This document shows positions 1 through 12,235 of a stretch of DNA of 64,000 nucleotides, one piece after another. The notes beneath the pieces are model-generated. The model made no database searches. It was not told the origin of the DNA and saw only the letters and a list, made by a program, of their open reading frames with translations. How positions within the stretch are numbered: the first letter of the stretch is position 1; each line of letters starts with the position of its first letter. This stretch comes from Bidens hawaiensis (lineage: Eukaryota > Streptophyta > Magnoliopsida > Asterales > Asteraceae): assembly GCA_021521415.1 (NCBI GenBank), contig JAIQDT010014611.1, positions 119,102 through 183,101 of the forward strand, written 5' to 3'. A program made the translations under genes and the position numbers.

Positions 1-77
1 ATATCATTTATTTATAAGTACAACATTTGCATTTGATTAAATTTATATGATGTTACATATATATTATGTTTTAAATA

Positions 78-111
78 TGTTTCACCGCGTATAATACGGG
101 CACTATCCTAA
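78..111 (+). mobile_element. Helitron-like 3' terminus, imperfect
   Basis: A near-palindrome (CCGCGTAT at 85-92 against ATACGGG at 94-100) is followed about 8 bases later by CTAA at 108-111. That fits the hairpin-plus-CTRR layout of Helitron 3' ends. It resembles the better terminus at 371-410 in both sequence and spacing. The stem has a mismatch and the base after CTAA is A rather than the usual T, so the call is weak. No matching 5' TC end was identified. Confidence 0.3.
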
Positions 112-127
112 ATCAATATTAGAATCT

Positions 128-298
128 ATGTTTCTTTTAAGAGACTTGAATCACTTGAAATTTGCTAATGTTAGAAAAGAAATGGCACATTTGGATTTGG
201 AAAATGAAGTTAGCGAGAAGGTAAAATGGTTGTTAGAGTGTGAGAACTATGAGTCAAATTTTGATGATCTTCTAAACTCTTTGGAATCTGAAGAATAA
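128..298 (+). CDS. Small unrecognised ORF (56 codons) between two Helitron-like ends
   Basis: An open frame runs from ATG at 128 to TAA at 296-298 and encodes a hydrophilic, acidic peptide rich in Leu, Glu and Asn (ending NSLESEE). I do not recognise a domain. It lies between two Helitron-like 3' termini, so a captured exon fragment is possible, as Helitrons often carry host gene pieces. It has no visible promoter, and a chance ORF of this length is also plausible in AT-rich DNA. There is no sign of introns or conserved motifs. Confidence 0.2.
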   Translation: MFLLRDLNHLKFANVRKEMAHLDLENEVSEKVKWLLECENYESNFDDLLNSLESEE

Positions 299-370
299 AT
301 TTAAGGTAACACTTATTCAATAACTTATTTATGCATGAATTTGTTGTTAAAATTTATTATGTTTATTGAC

Positions 371-410
371 ATGTTTTTTCACCCGTGTGTAACACGGACT
401 ATACCCTAGT
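371..410 (+). mobile_element. Helitron-like 3' terminus (hairpin plus CTAG)
   Basis: A perfect 6-bp stem (CCGTGT at 383-388, ACACGG at 392-397, loop GTA) is followed 8 bases later by CTAG at 406-409 and then T at 410. Helitrons end in a short hairpin then CTRR and insert between A and T, so this matches the family signature. The 5' TC end and any Rep/helicase gene were not found, so this would be the end of a non-autonomous copy or a remnant. Confidence 0.45.
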
Positions 411-2087
411 TATGGAGAATATTAAAACATTTAAAATTTTGTTGAAAGATTGGTCAAATTCCGAATTTAAAAGGAGTTTAAATATGTTAATTAAATTTTG
501 GATTTAAATATATTAATAAAAACAAATCAGATCGTTTTGTAAATTATGAAAATACGGTTGTTAATAATACACTCAAAGTTTAAATGTATAAAACTTATTT
601 TTGTAAAGTTATTATTACTCAATTATTTTTGTAAAGTTAAATATTAATATAAAAGGAATTACCATAATTAAAAATGGTAGTATGAAAAGTACTATAAATA
701 TGTAAATGTTATTTAATATTTAAAACGATTTACCTATGGTTAAAAACGATTTAATATAAATGGTCAAATAGTAAATGAGGTCGGAAATGTAGTTAATTTT
801 TTCGATCGTTTCTTTATAAAATAAGGAAAGTCAAAATATATAAAATGTAATAATGAGATAATTAAACTATATAAATTACAATATATATGTAAATGTAATT
901 TAAATTTAAAAACTTATTTTTAAAAATGGTCGGAAAACTTATTAAGTTGGAAAGTTAATTAAGTTGTCAATTCGTTATTTAAACAAATAAGGATAGTTAA
1001 ACTCAATAAATTTTATCAATGGGATACTTAAATGTGTAATTTTTGTATACTAAGGCACGCCGTAAAAAAAATAGCTTGTATTAAAAAAAGAAATATACAT
1101 CAATATAAAAAAATGAAACTTATAAAGTAATGCTCAATCCATGAAAATTAGCTTGTATCAGTCGGGACATTAACCTGAAATTATAAAGTAGAATATTAAT
1201 GTTGATATTATGGAAATATTGATAATTTAAAACCGGAAGAATTGAATGTCTTACCGGAAAAAATAATATAATGATAATAACCATGGTATCTCAGATTTAG
1301 ATTTAGAAGGTAAACTGAAATATTCCGTAAATCAATCGGGTAAATAACCTGAAATAATAAATTTTTGTTATAACATTGATATTATGGAACATTATAATTA
1401 TGGAACATTATAATTATAATTTATAACAGATAATTTAAATGTGTCTTACCGGAAAAACGAAATAATGATATGTCCATGGATGAAGCTGATTTTTATTTAG
1501 AACCTAGAAGAACAACATGAAACAGGAAAAATATAAAACTTCAAATAAATAAAAAAACCATTGTTATAGGTATAACACATAACAGGAAATCTTACCGGAA
1601 AAACGTAAATAAGTCCACACATCAGCTTCATCGCCGTTTTTTATTTACAACCTAAACTGATTTTAATAAAGATAAAATCAGTTAACAATGAAAACAAAGA
1701 TAAAAAGGTTAGAGGAAACAATAACCGGGAGAAAATATAATGTTGTCGGAAATACATATATCAACAATTGGAAGTTTATTATAAAATATAAACTTACCGG
1801 ATAACGATTAATACAAATCTAGATCTAGATTAGGCGGAATATATGAGAGGGTGAAAGGAGATCCGGCTAATAGAGAAAGAGAGAAAAATATGTTTAGGGT
1901 AAAAGATTATAAATTGATAAGGTTTAAATATAGGGTGATTTTATCAAGAGGTGACATGACTTCATAGGTGGACAATTTGTAAATGGAAACTTGGTGACTA
2001 GGCTGCATATGTGGACAGCCTAGTTGAGTGACATGTGAACCATAGGTTTTGCTTTAATAGTATTCTTAGATTATATGGGTTTAGTGA
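411..2087. other. AT-rich intergenic DNA with diverged repeats
   Basis: No gene is supported. The stretch is strongly AT-rich. From about 1180 to 1810 the string CTTACCGGA recurs four times, near 1249, 1444, 1590 and 1793, within loosely similar blocks. This suggests a decayed repeat or a non-autonomous element. I see no clear terminal repeats or target duplication for it. Confidence 0.4.
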
Positions 2088-2257
2088 TGTAAGGCCCCGT
2101 TCCCGGTGCCTCACTTTAACGTCAGATTAACTCATAAACACAGTTCTTATAATCAGAGTTAATTAAAACTTTCACGGAATAAAAAACTTCGATCATTCTT
2201 TACAAAACATTACAACTAGTATTTAGACCATAACATAAACCATCGTGTTATCACATC

Positions 2258-3077
2258 TGTAGAGGTAAGGTACCAAAAAGACCCATATACCCTTAAGTAC
2301 CACCCGCGGGTCATAGAGAATCCTCTTGTAGGACACCCTCGGGACACATGGATCACCCACATATCACGATTGAGGAGGAACATCATCATAACACACGCGG
2401 AAACATCCTGGCATCCTCAAAAGTCATCCGCAGGACAGGACATCTGCCCGCTTAAACATCCGGAAGACAATGCCAGCGGGACAGCTGTCATCACTCAAGT
2501 ACTCTCTAGAAGAAGGTTTACGATTCTAACTTGGGGAATACGTGACATACTAACAAGTGAATAAAGGACACCTGTCCAGGTTGTTATAACCGTGCACATG
2601 GCCAGGGTGCGATCTGTCATATCATTTGGTGACACATGTCCAGGTTGTTACACTTATGCACATGAGACGTATAGTTCAACCTATCATAAGAGGACACGTG
2701 TCCAGATGGTTATCAGAGATCTTCTAGAAGAAGACAGCTGTCCCAATCATCTTCCATCATCCTTCGGCTATAAATACCTTGTCAAATGGTATGAGGTATT
2801 CATTCATTCACTCACCTACATTCTGACTACACTTAGTCTATTTACTTCAGTACTTTCTTCATAACGAACGTTACTGATTCTCACGCCGGAGGGTGGTTGC
2901 AGGAAGACCCCCCCCCCTTGTCCTTCCTGTAACGAGACTCACGGTGTCTGTTTTGCAGGTTATAGTCATTGGACTTTGGGAAGTTATACTCGTATCTTGG
3001 TTGTAATTATTATATTGTACCCTGTGGACTCATTGGATCCAGGACACATACCCGGGGAGTGGATCTGTGTTTCTTCA
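2258..3077 (+). repeat. 5' LTR of the Tat-type element
   Basis: The 820-bp direct repeat is matched at 27920-28739. It begins TG, ends CA, and holds a TATA box at 2769-2776. A C-run near 2909 and a stretch reading GTCTGTTTTGCAG lie near its 3' side. That last block also occurs in reverse orientation in the LTR at 50551-51528, so the two Tat-type elements are related. Confidence 0.9.
2769..2776 (+). promoter_or_regulatory. TATA box of the gypsy LTR
   Basis: TATAAATA follows TTCGGC in the 5' LTR. The same box lies at 28431-28438 in the 3' LTR and, in reverse, at 50841-50848 in the related LTR. Conservation across copies and the mid-LTR location support a core promoter at the U3/R boundary. Confidence 0.65.
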
Positions 3078-3078
3078 T

Positions 3079-3092
3079 TGGCGTCATCCGTG
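3079..3092 (+). other. Primer-binding site of the Tat-type element
   Basis: One base after the 5' LTR the sequence reads TGGCGTCATCCGTG. The related element has TGGCGCCATCCGTG at the same place, so this copy carries one C-to-T change. TGGCGCC is the usual opening of a site complementary to a tRNA 3' end. I cannot name the tRNA from the sequence alone. Confidence 0.65.
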
Positions 3093-3142
3093 TTTTGTGT
3101 TAGAACAGCAATAGTTTTCGTTGGTTTTCTAGTTCGTTTGAT

Positions 3143-4937
3143 ATGAGTAAACTTCCTGAAGGGCCGACGGGAACCCCTGCACCTGATTCACGTGTAACTA
3201 ACACAGAAGCACCTCTGGGTCTTAGTGTTTTTGCACATATTATGAATCTAAATGGCCGTACTCTTGAGCATGTCACAACTCCGGGGTCACGAATCACCAA
3301 TGTAACACCTGGGGGTTTTACCTTAGAAAATGTTACAATACCAACCGGTCCCACTCCCACAGACGGGGGACGTGGCTCGGCACCGGAAGGTTCAAACTTG
3401 GGTAATATCAGACGGATTAAGGATGAGACTCGCCGAAACCAGTCAGAATTCGATCTGGAAAATGATTCAGGCAAATCTGACATGGCGAGATCCCATCAAT
3501 CAAGAGAAAAGCTAACCCCCGAGGAGTGGCTTCATGTGCAACAACAAAGTTTGGTGGCTGAATATGAGCGCAGAAAACGTGATGAACGATTTCATGCCTG
3601 CACTTTGAATTATGAGGAATCTCCCAGGAGATCTCATTCTCCTCCACCAACAGCAAGAGGAAGTCAGCTCCGTTACAGCCAATCGACGGAACCAGAGTTT
3701 GGTGAATTACCGAGGTTACGTCCTCGTCCTCGCATAAATATGCGGATGCCATCTTACTTGGAAGAATTTGATAGTTACGACTCAACTTACCAACCGGGAG
3801 AATACAGTATGTACACTGGTGATAGTAGGATGAGCTCACGGGCAAGAAGTATCATCCGCAGGACATAGTCCGTCACACTGAATATCACAGCAACGCTGAA
3901 CGGGACTTCACCAAACCATATCGTCCGGCAGCCTTTGCCGAAAAATCGAAATTCATAGCAAGTATTGCTACTAAGCCCTTCCCTGTTAATGCCAAAATAC
4001 CTACATCAGTAGGAAAATACAATGGTATGACTGATCCAAGTGATCATCTCCAGAACTTCGTGGCAGTAGGGGGTGTTAGTGGTTGGACGCTCCGTTATTG
4101 GTGTCATATGTTCGCATTGACATTAACAGGGGCAGCGAGAGAATGGTTTGAAAAGTTACCTGATGATCAAGTTTCCAGCTGGGATGACCTTGTAAAAACG
4201 TTTTCTCAACAGTTCAGCCAGCAAAAGAAACATACGCGAGACCGGTCAGAAATTTTGGATGTTGTCCGCCGTGATAACGAGTCCATAGAAGATTTTATCA
4301 CCAGATTCAACGATGAAAGTCTGAACATCGGCGGGATAAGTACGGACATGCTTCGTGGTGCCTTCCGCAAAAATGTTAAATGTGATGATCAGTCCGCACA
4401 CTCACTAGCAGAGATGGAATGCCAAAAGAATGGGACGATCTTATGACTGCGGCGAAAGTATATGCCAACACAGAAAAAACTTTGAGGAATGATAATCTGA
4501 GGCAAAAATTTAAAGTCGGATTTCAAACCCCAAGACCTAATAGACAGGCGAAAGGCCCTATTTGGTCGAGACTTCAACCAAGCTCGGACGTATCAAAATC
4601 ATTTGATGCAAGGTCCCTCATAGGCAACAAGAACAAAGCAGGGCCCTCGAATCGAGGTCTCAACAGTTGGACTCCTCTTTTAAAGACTCCCGCCGAAATT
4701 TTCACAACAGAAAATATAAGTTTTAGAAAACCACAACCATTGACAAGAAGGTCATTCTTATATGCTAAGAAGCATTGTTCGTATCACGATGACATCGGTC
4801 ATAATACGAATGAATGTAGATCATTGAGAAATGAAATTGAGGCGGCTGTTAAATCTGGAAAACTCGGACACTTGGTAAAAAATGGAAAATCGGATAACGA
4901 AAAAGCACCAGTTCGAGATATCCAAGGCCCGAGTTAG
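3143..4937 (+). pseudogene. gag: gag of the Tat-type element (frameshifted)
   Basis: The gene encodes the capsid-like protein that packages the element RNA. The start is taken at ATG 3143, about 65 bases after the LTR. The first 240 codons are hydrophilic and low in complexity. The frame then changes near 3840 and continues at 4027-4446 with a retrotransposon gag domain (motifs AREWFEKLP and EDFITRFN). It changes again near 4410 into 4419-4937. The last part ends in a Cys/His knuckle (CSYHDDIGHNTNEC) near 4777-4818, expected to bind nucleic acid. Two frameshifts mean that no full-length product can be made. Confidence 0.8.
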
Positions 4938-5061
4938 AAGCAAATTAAGATTTAAACGTTCATATGATACAAGGCGAGTCCCATACAGGGAACAAGAGGA
5001 AAGAATCTGATGATGAAGAGTGGAAGAATGAGCCAGTGATCTTCCATCGAATTAAAAAGGG

Positions 5062-6672
5062 CCGAACAATAAGAATCCCCTGATCATCACTGCCCTTTTC
5101 GGGCAATATCGTTCTCATTACGTCTTCTTCGACACTGGCAGCACATCGGACATCATGTATGAACAATGCTTTGAACAGCTTGACGAAGAAGATAAAGAAA
5201 GATTGAAACTCATCCACGCTCCAGTGTCGGGATTTGGAGAGGAAATAATGCATCCGCGAGGGATAATTTCATTCCCAGTTACCTTGAGCGACGGAATTCA
5301 TTCGAGGACCGAGGAGGTCGAATTTCTGGTTTTGCCAGCAATATCGAAACATGACATTATTCTCGGACGAGAAGCAATTGGTGACTTCAATGCCCATCCG
5401 TCCACAACACACGGTGCAGTAGGAGTTCCGACCTGCACTGGTATAGCAATAATTCACGTCAATCGACATTGCTTTGCAACCGAGAGCTCAAAACCCAGCA
5501 AGGTCCCAAAACAAACTTTGAGAACCGAACCAGAAAAGTGGATCTTGAACAAAGATTTCCCCGATCAAACTGTAACAATTGGACCTGCTATTTCCGAGAT
5601 TGTAGGGACTTTCTTGAAATAGTTATTATCAAAAAATGTCGATGTGTTCGCATGGCAGCCCGCGGACATGACTGGTGTCCCGCGGAACATTGCGGAACAC
5701 AAATTAAGGGTAAACCCGTTGTTTACGCTGATTGTTCAGAAACAACGTAAGATGGGTCCAGAACAGACAAAAGCAATGAACGAGCAAGTCCAGGACCTCT
5801 TATAGGCCGGGATCATCCGTCCAATCCGCTATACGACATGGGTTGCTAACCCGGTCATAGTCCCCAAAAGCAACGAGGCGTGGCGGATGTGCATTGATTT
5901 CAAAGATATAAACAAAGCATGTCCTAAGGATTGTTATCCTTTACCAGAGATTGACCTCAAGGTTGATGCTGTGGCACCATTCAAATTCAAGTGTTTCCTG
6001 GACGCCTACAAGGGTTATCACCAGATCCGCATGGCAGCAGGTGATGAAGATAAGACAACATTTCGCACAGACCAGGGCACTTTTTGTTATAAAATGATGC
6101 CTTTCAGACTAAAGAATGCGGGAGCCACATATCAACGATTAATGGATATAGCGTTCAAGGACCAAATTGGTCGAAAATTAGAGGTGTATATGGACGATCT
6201 CGTAATCAAAAGTGTTGAGGAGGACCAGATGTTGAGAGATATTGAAGAGACCTTCGAAACATTGAAAGGTATTAACATGAAGTTGAACCCAGCCAAGTGT
6301 TCATTCGGAATGGAAGAGGGAAAGTTTCTGGGAGTGATTGTCACGGATGCGGGCTTCAAAGCTAATCCAGATAAAGTTCAAGCTATAGCCCACATGCCTT
6401 CCCCGTCTTCCCTCAAGGAAGTTCAGACACTCAATGGCCGACTGGTTGCTTTGAATCGTTTTATGGCAAATCATGCAGCCAAATCTCATCCTTTCATCTC
6501 AACTCTGAGGAATTGCCTCAAGAAAGCACAGTTTAAATGGACCGCGGAGGCGGAACAAGCTTTCTTGGAGGTTAAAAAATGTTTGATGGAACTTCCCACG
6601 TTAACAGCACCTCACGCGGGAGAACCTTTAACGTTGTATCTATCGGCTTCAGACATTGCCATCGGGGCTGTC
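5062..6672 (+). pseudogene. pol: pol of the Tat-type element, first part: protease, reverse transcriptase, start of RNase H
   Basis: The aspartic protease shows its catalytic DTG at 5131-5139 followed by a long ordered domain to about 5450. The reverse transcriptase runs from about 5640. It has the motifs FLDAYKGYHQI, AGATYQRLMD and catalytic YMDD at 6187-6198, then the connection and RNase H start (LTLYLSASDIAIGAV). In-frame stops occur at 5620-5622 and 5803-5805, and the frame entering the protease is shifted near 5083. Coding is cut at 6672 by the copia insertion and resumes at 19096. The product would copy element RNA into DNA in cytoplasmic particles. Confidence 0.85.
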
Positions 6673-7078
6673 TGTAGGTTCCCAGCCGGATCTACACGGA
6701 AGTATCTCGTACTACGTAGGTGCGGAATCCCTACGTAAGACGATACGAGTGTTCGATGCGATAAACATTAAAACCAAGCACAAATACACGTTACAATACT
6801 CAAAAGACACGTTGTATTGCAACTCCTTTAACACGTGATATAAAAATCACAATTACACGTTCTGAAAAACTTCCTTACAAACAAGTCGTAACCTAGAATA
6901 TAAGGACCTCGACAACTTCGCCTAACAGACTAGGCGAAGTTGTCAATAACTTCGCTTGTCCACAAGTTCGCTTATAACAGGCGAACTTGTGAGACAACTT
7001 AACTTAAAACATCAAAACAAAACAAACTAACACGATTACAGACACTAGATACTGAACTACTGACATCATGTACCAACA
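6673..7078 (-). repeat. 3' LTR of the copia element, with two perfect hairpins
   Basis: This 406-bp repeat of 18690-19095 reads TGTAGG...CCAACA on the plus strand. It holds a 14-bp perfect inverted repeat (GACAACTTCGCCTA, 6911-6924 with 6931-6944, 6-nt loop). A second, 11-bp one lies at 6961-6971 with 6981-6991 (9-nt loop). Both are built from the AACTTCGC-type motif that fills the element's non-coding parts. Confidence 0.9.
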
Positions 7079-7091
7079 GACTCCCCCTTGG
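7079..7091 (-). other. Polypurine tract of the copia element
   Basis: On the minus strand CAAGGGGGAGTC directly precedes the LTR. A purine run of this form primes plus-strand DNA synthesis in copia elements. Its position against the LTR edge supports both the boundary and the orientation. Confidence 0.75.
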
Positions 7092-7156
7092 CAGTAGCTT
7101 CATATCTCTAACTTTAATCACGTGTCGTGTAATCCCAAAACTCGAGTCACCCGTCT

Positions 7157-10098
7157 TCAAGCATGAACGCCTTCTCTGACACAAACAGAAACTACTCTCT
7201 GATATTTCTTGGCTTCATCTTTCCATGCAGGAATATAGAATATCTTTTTCTCGTTCAGCACCTGCAAGTCAGCTTGAGACAAATTCACCAAGTGCATTGG
7301 ATCATACACTCTCAGCAACTCTTGTTCATCTTCATCCTCCATCACCGCTTCAGCTGTTTCACTATCGACATACCACCATTTCAGATTCTTTAAGACATCC
7401 TTGGGCATTTGTTTCATCGGCACTTTTTTAAACACCGGATCGGCTTATACTTCATTACCATCCAAGGTTTGCCATCAGCTCTCATACCTCTGTCTTTATC
7501 CTCAACAAGCTTCCCTCTCTGCGGCTTTAACAACTCGAACTTTTTCTCTTTTATGTTTTCTTTCCACACGATCTTCCCAATAATCCTAGCCATATTATCA
7601 TCACTTCAGTGTATCAACCCCAACTTGGCCAAATCCTTCACCTCACACTCAGGCAAGGTATTCAACGATCTCAACAACCTCTTGAAATACTGAACTCCGT
7701 CAAAACGTTTGATCACAAACAGCCTCAACTGCTCATCATACAACCAGCAAATAATCCCCTTTTTCGATTCAGCATACCCTTTGATGTTGTAACTCTTCTT
7801 GAACATAGTAGGAACCGCCGGTTTCTTTGTCTTTACGAACCATTGAGCGTAGCCTTCTTTCCATCTCGGCTGTTCTTCCCATTCAGTCTCATCGCTTCCC
7901 ATATCATAACCCACATTTGACTTATCAACTTCTGGAATTTCATGCTCAACATTATCCTCCACAATCTCTCCCTCTTCAATCTCACTATCAATTACAATGT
8001 CAGCTCCTATCTTCTCAATCTCTTCAACCGGTAACACATCGTCGTCACCTACAATATCATCATCCAACACCTCCTCATCATCCACTACCACCACATCATC
8101 ACCCCCTGATCCACCAGTTGCACCCGTTGATTCCCCCTGAGATGTGGAAGTCCCAAGACTTTGTTCAGTTCTTGGCAACTCACCACCTGCATCTTTCGAT
8201 GCATTGGGATCATCGTCTCTATCGTTATTCTTCTTCGTCCTCAACTCATCGCCCTTGCAGCTCGTCTCCCCCTGAGATGCTAAGAACTGTTTTAAGGCAT
8301 CAAAAAGTTTACCGTGCTCAATCAGGAGAGACGGCTGAATTTGATTTTCTACAACAAGGCGCTGGATAGCGTGAGTCTGGATCAGGTTAATTCTTGACTG
8401 TTCTGCCACGACCCTCTCAAGAGCTGCTATCCTGTCTGAGTCAGATAAAGTTGCATCAAAATCAAATCTCATATGAGAAGTGTCTTGAGCATACGGTGGA
8501 GGGATTCCCAAGGTAGCCGGAACATCAGAAACAGGCTGAAAAGTAACCGCAGGTGGTATTGTAACAGATAAACCTGCAGTGGCAACCAGTGTCGACTCAA
8601 TGAATCTTGCAACAACCTCCGATGGAGTAAGTGTAGGAGGTGGCAAGGAAACAATTTCTGGAGCCGAAAACTGAAAAGTGGTGGGAGGAATGCCAAAGGA
8701 AGATGATGTAGATATCACGGGAACATCCGAGGTGGTTGGTCCTGTCACAGCTAAGGATGCAGGGACCATAGTCATACCAGATAAAGCGGGTGGAGAGAAA
8801 CGGACCACCCTCGAGCTTTCACCAGCTCCTGATCCTTCACCCGTTCTTGCCCTTTTCGATCGACGAACCAACCGATCTAACTCCTCCTCATAATCAGATT
8901 CACTGTCATCCGTGTCTTTCTTTCTTTTTCCATGAATTCTTTCTTGGGCAACCAGAATCTGTCTTGCTTCTGCAACATCATCGGCTGAGGAGTCAGAATC
9001 GGTTCTTTCAGAATCAGCTACAGACGCAGCTACCATCGACACATCAATACCGGAAACCTCTGCAACTGAGACCTGAATCTCTGCCTTAGGATCAACTTGT
9101 TCCATATCGAAAAATCCTTGGCCACCAAAAGCAGCTTCAAGGTCTACTTGTTCCTCCGGTGCCACAACAGGAGCAGCAGGCAAAGCTTGCTGTACCACAT
9201 GTGGTGGTTGGGAAACAACAGCATGTTGCGGTGCCGGATCCCGAAACTCGTCCCCACGAGGAGCAACATACGCCGGGTTGATCAAATAACCAAAAAGCGG
9301 AGTATGTCGTGGACGAAACTCTTGTTTACTTCGAGCACTCGACGCTCTGCACTGTGCGAATATCCTCTTGCTGACGCTCTCTACATATCGAATGGGACGG
9401 CGCTGAGGTAGCGTAGGTGCCACATGATTCAAGATCATTTGTAAGAATCTTGGATACATAAAGAATCTTTCACGAGCTACCGCACGTCTCTGACGGTCTA
9501 TCTCATAAAACACCATCTGACTGAAGCTGTAACGCTTGTTGTAAGTCAGTGCTGTCAATGCCGATTGCATCGTGGCACCCATACCGTCCGTTCCAGCCTT
9601 ACGACCCGACATGCTTACGATCATCACGTGCATGAGAAAACGCCATTGATCCAACAAAAATCCCTTTCGTCTCTGAGTGTCACCCAATGGACCAGAATAT
9701 CCCATTCTTAAAAATGCACCATCTCTGAATGGAGCAACAAAGTTAGTAGGATCATCCCTCGTTTCATTCCCAAACTGCAAGGCGACCCTTATCTGTTCCG
9801 ATGAGAACTGCACCTCCTGATTGTTGACTGTGGCGCGCATGACTGGGGGCTCAACTCTGCAATCATACTCAACCGTCTGCCAGAAGTCTTCTATGTTCGG
9901 CAGAGAAATGGGCAGAGTTGTAGTAATTGCATGGAAGATACGCGAGCGAACAAGAAAAGTGATGATCTCGCGATAATCATCAACACCGCTAGCATCCGGG
10001 TCGAGTGTGATGTACATATTGTGCCCCGGAAAGAACTGACGGTTGTTATCACCACCTTCGTCACCACCAGCACCACCGGCTCCTGCTACAGCTGCCAT
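7157..10098 (-). pseudogene. Extra 3' ORF of the copia element (about 980 codons, unknown function)
   Basis: The frame opens at ATG 10098 and runs 830 codons to a stop at 7606-7608. It continues in frame, then shifts by one base near 7440 and ends at 7157. The N-terminal 280 residues look like a folded domain (FWQTVEYD, GYSGPLGD, DQWRFLMHVMI, MYPRFLQM). The middle is acidic and rich in Ser, Pro and Thr with a basic patch (GKRKKD, RRSKRAR) that could be a nuclear signal. Asp/Glu-rich runs follow, then a Trp-rich C-terminal segment. There is no clear signal peptide or membrane span, so it is not an obvious envelope protein despite occupying the env position. Similar motifs recur next to copia pol genes in Asteraceae, as far as I recall. 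Function unknown. Confidence 0.7.
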
Positions 10099-12235
10099 AT
10101 CTGCACCACAAACGGGCTAAGTTAAAAAATCGTCAAGGCAGATCACAACTTCGCCTGTTACCATGAGCGAAGTTCTGATAGAATCTGTTGTGGAGGCGAA
10201 GTTAAGGAAAGGGCGAAGTTGAGTACAACTTCGCCTTTTCTATAACTTCACCTGATAACAGATAAGTTTATAAATAAAATAAAGAACCAGGCGAATTTAG
10301 GTGTAAGGCGAAGTTAAGGATAACTTCGCCTACCCATAACTTCGCCCCTTGAACAACTTCGCCCCTGAGTTGTTAAAGATTGAAGTAGCAGGCGAAGTTA
10401 AGCCTAAGGCGAAGTTAAGAACAACTTCGCCTAAACTATAACTTCGCCTAATCTGAAACGGCAAAGGTTTAGAAGGCCAGACGAGATGTCTTTTGGAGAA
10501 TTTGATGATTGTGGACTCTAAAAAACATGTTTTTATGGAGATCTAGACGATCAAGTTGGTTACGACCACATTAAAACGAGTTTGAAAAGTGGGTGTTTAA
10601 GGTATGCATGAACGAGGTCTCAAATCGGACCAAAACGACATCTAATTAACACCATTGACACTAATTATATGTCATCTTGACCCTACACACCTTTAACACT
10701 GATTAAAACGGAGATAAACAACAAGTTTTGATTCGAGATATAACTTCGCCGAGGGTTATGAGAGGATAAGTTCGCCTGGTTTTTGGAAAGTTTAAAGAGT
10801 TTGACCAAGTTGACCTTTATATAGGTCTGAATATGCCCAAGCGAAGTTAAGGTTAACTTCGCTTACCCTTAACTTCGCCCCTTAACAACTTCGCCCCTAC
10901 ACAACTTCGCTTAATATTAAACTTACAAAACAGTCCCTTAAAAATTGAACATTATGCAATTAACTTTTAAAACTTCCTCTAAAGAGTTAAATGTTACGAT
11001 CAAAGACCAAGTAACCAGGTATTAAACCATAAAACGACATATGTAAAATAAAATTTAGAAATAAAGTACACGGGATCAAATTTCAGTCTTGACGGGGACC
11101 AGAATGTTTTAGAAAAGATCCGAACAGGAATCATACTAATTAGATGGCTGTCACTTAGATCCATGTTCAGCTGTATTATGACTTAAAGAAACAGGTTGTA
11201 AGCAGGTAAACAACTTAGTATGGTTTTCATCGCTTCTGTGATACGGATTAGGTTCAATTAAGCTCAAAATTTAAACGGACAACACATCAGAGATTGTGAT
11301 GCCTCCCATCTATTCTCAAAGCTTATTTGGCTTTCCCCAAGTCACCCCGAGTTGACCTCGACCCGTAGTGTCTGATTAAACAGTAAGTACATCTTGATCT
11401 TTAGAGTCTTTTTCCCGTTCTCTTTCTTGCCTCTTGATTGATAATTATAACATAATAGGCTTCAGAAGGCTAAACATCATCATTTTTTTTAAATAATAAA
11501 GATTTACATAGCTTCAAACAGTAGACTACTGCAAGTCCCGAATCTGGATCACTGCAGGTACTTGACACACTATCTTCTCGGAAATCAAAACACTCACGGG
11601 CTCGTGTATGACTGGGTAATCGCTTTTCTGCCTATCATTCGGAAAGATGTATATGGAGACATACACAACTCTTAATGAGTCTTCCCTTTGAATCGAGAAG
11701 ATTTAGTTAGTATCACTTTAACTTTTACGCACCATAAAAAGCTACCATAACATACAATGACTGTTCTAGAGTCTTTTAGGCCTAATAACTTCACTAGTTA
11801 AGCACACAGGAATAGTTTCTGTATCACTTTCCAAGGTTGGATCAATTTTCTTAGAAACATTGTATTGAAACTTCTTACGAAGTTGTAGATTTGAAAAATT
11901 ATATCATCTCCCCAAAAAAATTTAGATTCTATCGCCCCGATCAAGTCCAAGTCTTCAGGTAAACGGCTATCCTAAAGATCCAATGGATCAGCTGGACCGA
12001 CCACATACAAGTATGTGTCCTTCTGACTAAGTATGAACGACTATTTTTCAGCGAAAGAACAAAACCTATCATAAACCGCCCCGGTCACTTTCAGTCATCT
12101 GGTCAATGGCTATCCTCATAATCTACTATTAGAAGTAAGGACCAAACATATCCGAAGATGTGTCCTTCAAACTGAAGCAACCGACATAATTCTAAGCGAT
12201 AGTGATTTTTTTTTAAATAGAAACGAAAAACACGG
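10099..12235 (-). repeat. Copia internal spacer with AACTTCGC/GCGAAGTT motif clusters
   Basis: No ORF is supported in these 2.1 kb between pol and the extra ORF. The octamer AACTTCGC or its complement occurs about 13 times in 10140-10460 and about 6 times in 10740-10920. Many copies face each other and could pair as hairpins. The remainder to 12235 is AT-rich without repeats that I can define. The extra ORF starts immediately downstream (minus direction), so the spacer may hold its promoter or leader. Confidence 0.75.

Noticed and set aside
2370..2864. Short open frames in the 5' LTR (also near-identical at 28032-28226)
   Set aside because: They lie inside the LTR, are present in both copies because the LTR is repeated, and show no protein-like pattern.
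7827..8369. Plus-strand open frame opposite the copia extra ORF
   Set aside because: Composition (His, Pro, Leu-rich) is that of a shadow frame opposite an acidic/Ser-Pro-rich coding strand.
7606..10098. Retroviral envelope protein for the copia extra ORF
   Set aside because: No signal peptide, no membrane span and no cleavage motif seen; only the map position suggests env.
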